A stretch of 10,125 bases of DNA from Dunaliella salina (taxonomy: Eukaryota > Chlorophyta > Chlorophyceae > Chlamydomonadales > Dunaliellaceae), in NCBI GenBank assembly GCA_002284615.2, contig MU069505.1:184890-195014 (forward strand), read 5' to 3'. Positions 8,192-10,125 of this stretch are shown here, piece after piece. The position numbers were made by a program, and so were the translations under genes. The first letter of the stretch is position 1. Every line of letters begins with the position of its first letter. The notes beneath the pieces were generated by a model. It searched no databases and was not told the DNA's origin. It saw only the letters and a list, made by a program, of their open reading frames with translations.

Positions 8192-8876
8192 ACATGTGAA
8201 CATCCAGAACACACTCACAATACACAGCCAATCATACCTCCCTACAGTCCACACCCCCCTTCGAGCACCTACACTACTACCCCCCCTCCGCCTACACCAT
8301 CAACTAGTGCCAATGAAAACAACTATTACAGCGAGCACCAAGCTCCTTCCCAACCTCACTCCAGTGATAAGGTCACCAAGCTCAAATTCATGACCATGAA
8401 TGTGAGAGGCCTTTATACAAGCCACTCAGACCTGGGGCATGCCATTGCTACCCACAACAACCCAGATGTCCTAGTGCTCACAGAAATCAAGCTCCAAAAG
8501 AGCAACACACATCGAGAATGGCTCGTTAACCTACTCAAGAAATACAAGTGGTGGCCACAACAGAGACGGTGGAACAATCATCTGTGTCCGCTCAGAGATA
8601 GCTCTTTCAACCGATTGCTCCAATGTAAGCCTAGATCCAAATGGCAAGCACGCCTCTGTTATCCTTAAAAGCCAACACTCAAGCCTCCTAATCATTGGTA
8701 CCTATTGGCCCTCAGGGAGCTCTGCAGAACACATGGGCTTGAGAGGCCAGATGCAAGCTGGACTTGAATTCATCATGAACACCTATAGAAGCAGCACCCC
8801 CATCATTATTGGGGAAATGAATGCATCAATAAAAGATGACGATCGAACCAGCAACAGGAGCTATCCAGTTGCGTAG
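8192..8876 (+). pseudogene. LINE-like retrotransposon fragment: Pro/Thr-rich linker and apurinic endonuclease domain, broken
   Basis: Non-LTR retrotransposons nick target DNA with an exonuclease-endonuclease-phosphatase domain at the start of their polymerase protein. Here the frame opened at 8192 gives about 60 residues rich in Pro, Thr and Ser. It then gives FMTMNVRGLY (Asn of the first catalytic motif, from ATG 8390) and VLVLTEIKL (catalytic Glu). The homology leaves this frame near 8555-8567 and resumes one frame over with GGTIICVRSEIA, IIGTYWPSGSS and IIIGEMNASIKDDDR, then a TAG at 8874-8876. The usual GDFN or GDMN motif reads GEMN, so a catalytic Asp is replaced by Glu. Later endonuclease motifs and any intact reverse transcriptase are absent. 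The copy is dead and fragmentary. It has the same orientation as the ZIP gene. Confidence 0.85.
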
Positions 8877-9170
8877 CGGCTCCGTGTGCAATGCATGAAG
8901 CAGGCCTGTTTCTTTTTACCAGGTCTCGGTTTGTACAGGAAGAAGAAGGCCTGGATCGATGCAGGTCACGGCTCACCAGAGTGTTTTCCATTTGACGGAT
9001 GTGGAGAAGAATTTCATGCCAGAGATGAGGTGCTCTCCCAGGGCCATGTTGAAGGAGTGAAAAGAAAAGAAAAAAAAAATGCGCAGGCAGAGAAACTCTG
9101 CCTATGTTGCGTGGGCAATAGGCGACCGGTTACTTTAGTTCCCTTCGTCTTCATATATGCGTAACATTAA
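8877..9170 (+). other. Unassigned open frame with A-rich tract and small hairpin
   Basis: The reading frame of the second half of the endonuclease remnant stays open after its TAG, to 9164. It contains CFPFDGCGEEFHARDEV and a Lys-rich stretch. The Cys/His spacing does not fit a standard C2H2 finger, and I do not recognise the sequence. From 9060 to 9079 the strand is AAAAGAAAAG-like, possibly a decayed poly(A) tail of a retroelement, though clear flanking target duplications were not found. A perfect 7-bp hairpin, GGCAGAG-AAA-CTCTGCC, sits at 9086-9102. Confidence 0.35.
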
Positions 9171-9563
9171 ATGGATCCAGGCCTTCCCGGTTGTTCGCCA
9201 TGGTTTTCGCTTAATTCGCTTTGTATTCCTACGCGCAATCACCTAAGACATCATGGACAAAATCTGGCATTTCCTGCGCTGTCCGACGGTGGTCTCGGAT
9301 TGCGATTTGGTGCACTTCGGGTCACCGGCACCACTCGCTGTGCAGCTCGCACAGCACCATCCGGGCCCCCTGCCACACGCAATGGTGCCTGGTGGCCGTG
9401 CAGTCCATCCGCTGTGGAAAGCGGAAAAAGAAAGCGGATCTGCAGCAGTCAAAACAACCCTGGTTTGCAAACCAATTGGCAGCGCAAGCAAGCTTGCTTA
9501 AGCATGCACTTNCACACACCAGCANGCCAAACCAACTCACATTTCCCATACCGAGATGCGTGA
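9171..9563 (+). pseudogene. Possible scrap of a LINE reverse-transcriptase tail (weak)
   Basis: In the open frame from 9171 the stretch FPALSDGGLGLRFGALR at about 9258-9310 resembles the LPxxxGGLGLRxxxL segment that often follows the reverse-transcriptase core in non-LTR retrotransposons. The flanking residues give no further match. Two N bases (9512, 9525) fall in the frame. It is on the same strand as the endonuclease remnant at 8192-8876, which makes a shared origin plausible but unproven. Overlapping open frames in four other registers, one of 206 codons (9221-9841), show nothing recognisable and reflect a stop-poor GC-rich stretch. Confidence 0.22.
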
Positions 9564-9804
9564 AGCAGCTTCCATGTACCAATGGTGTCCGAAACCCCAG
9601 CGCTGTGTTGTTGCCCGCCACACACATGCAAGCTTGCATGCAGGTTTGCACCCAGCCAGAAGAAATCCAGCAGATGCATGCTGCATTCTNCACACATGAT
9701 GCGTGGCATGCATGCGGCAGCTGTGGATGGATCCCTGCCGCTGCTGCTGCATGTTCCCTGCTGATCTACCTGTGCCATGCTGTGCGAATTCGCATGCTGT
9801 GCGA
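9486..9804. repeat. Cluster of perfect palindromes and GCATGC words
   Basis: Perfect palindromes are AAGCAAGCTTGCTT (9486-9499), CATGCAAGCTTGCATG (9625-9640) and TGCGAATTCGCA (9783-9794). The last lies between two perfect 12-bp direct repeats, CATGCTGTGCGA at 9776-9787 and 9793-9804. TGCATGC words are dense in between. N bases at 9512, 9525 and 9690 show the sequence or assembly was uncertain here; two of them sit just before CACACA runs. Confidence 0.6.
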
Positions 9805-9841
9805 GCATCAAAACACACACGAACACGCACTAAAGCCTTAA

Positions 9842-10125
9842 AATCAGCAATCACCGACGAGAAGAATATGGAATGAATACGAACCCGGTGTGATTACACA
9901 CAACACACACAATCGCAGTGCATACACAAAGGCGCGTTGCCCGCCAGTCATCAGACCTCTCCGGACTCGCCAGGCAAGCGCGCGAACAAGGCAGCTGACC
10001 GGTCTGCACAATTCACCTATGTACAAGCCGCGCTCCGCAATGTGCGCGTTCCACACCAACAGCTGCATCGGTACCGCGCGCTTGAAAAACCTAAAGCAAT
10101 TGCAGCAATATACATATGACAGCAC
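9842..10125. other. GC- and CpG-richer end of window, no gene recognised
   Basis: After an ACACAC-rich passage (about 9810-9910) the sequence becomes richer in CG dinucleotides (GGCGCGTTGC, AAGCGCGCG, ACCGCGCGC). Open frames on both strands (60 codons on +, 93 on -) have no recognisable motif. It could be the promoter-proximal region of a neighbouring gene, but there is no direct support. Confidence 0.3.

Noticed and set aside
8926..9010. C2H2 zinc finger in CFPFDGCGEEFHARDEV...GH
   Set aside because: The spacing from the second Cys to the first His, and the lack of a paired His, do not match the standard finger.
9221..9841. 206-codon open frame, the longest in the window
   Set aside because: Three N bases, overlapping open frames in other registers and no recognisable motif; it is best explained by a stop-poor region.
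1..10125. tRNA or rRNA genes, CRISPR arrays, prokaryotic operons
   Set aside because: Scanning by eye for tRNA T-loop words, regularly spaced short identical repeats and tandem gene order found none.

Overview
This window looks like nuclear DNA of a eukaryote. It has spliced exons with GT-AG borders, a multi-kilobase intron, dispersed repeats and a decayed LINE-type retrotransposon. There are no operons, ribosome-binding sites or long intact ORFs. The best-supported gene matches the animal-like ZIP subfamily (the group containing human SLC39A1-3), which is also found in algae and other protists. A green alga or similar protist is my guess, but the sequence does not settle the lineage.

Layout on the + strand. 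1-849: no certain exon; it holds an AT-rich block of nested palindromes (305-455) and a CTG/GCG-rich degenerate repeat (588-690). 850-6829: the C-terminal part of a ZIP metal transporter in three exons (850-913, 5841-5916, 6653-6829). The first two join without a gap relative to the family, although 4.9 kb of intron separates them. That intron carries two diverged copies of one ~706-bp non-autonomous DNA transposon in opposite orientation (1467-2173 on +, 4267-4972 on -). Both have CAGG...CCT(G/C) ends and perfect 7-bp flanking direct repeats. Two tandem-repeat arrays lie between them (2677-3163 and 3550-3887). The second intron (5917-6652) has its own short tandem duplications.

6830-8190: probable 3' UTR and intergenic sequence, with a possible poly(A) signal at 7507. 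8192-8876: remnant of the apurinic endonuclease domain of a LINE-like retrotransposon, broken by a frameshift and a stop. 8880-10125: no secure gene; it contains an A-rich tract, a weak hint of a LINE reverse-transcriptase tail near 9255-9330, three N bases and a run of perfect palindromes.

The window is therefore one split transporter gene heavily invaded by repeats, plus transposon debris. I see no evidence for a new multi-gene system. The most informative new object is the inverted pair of hAT-like miniature elements inside the ZIP intron.
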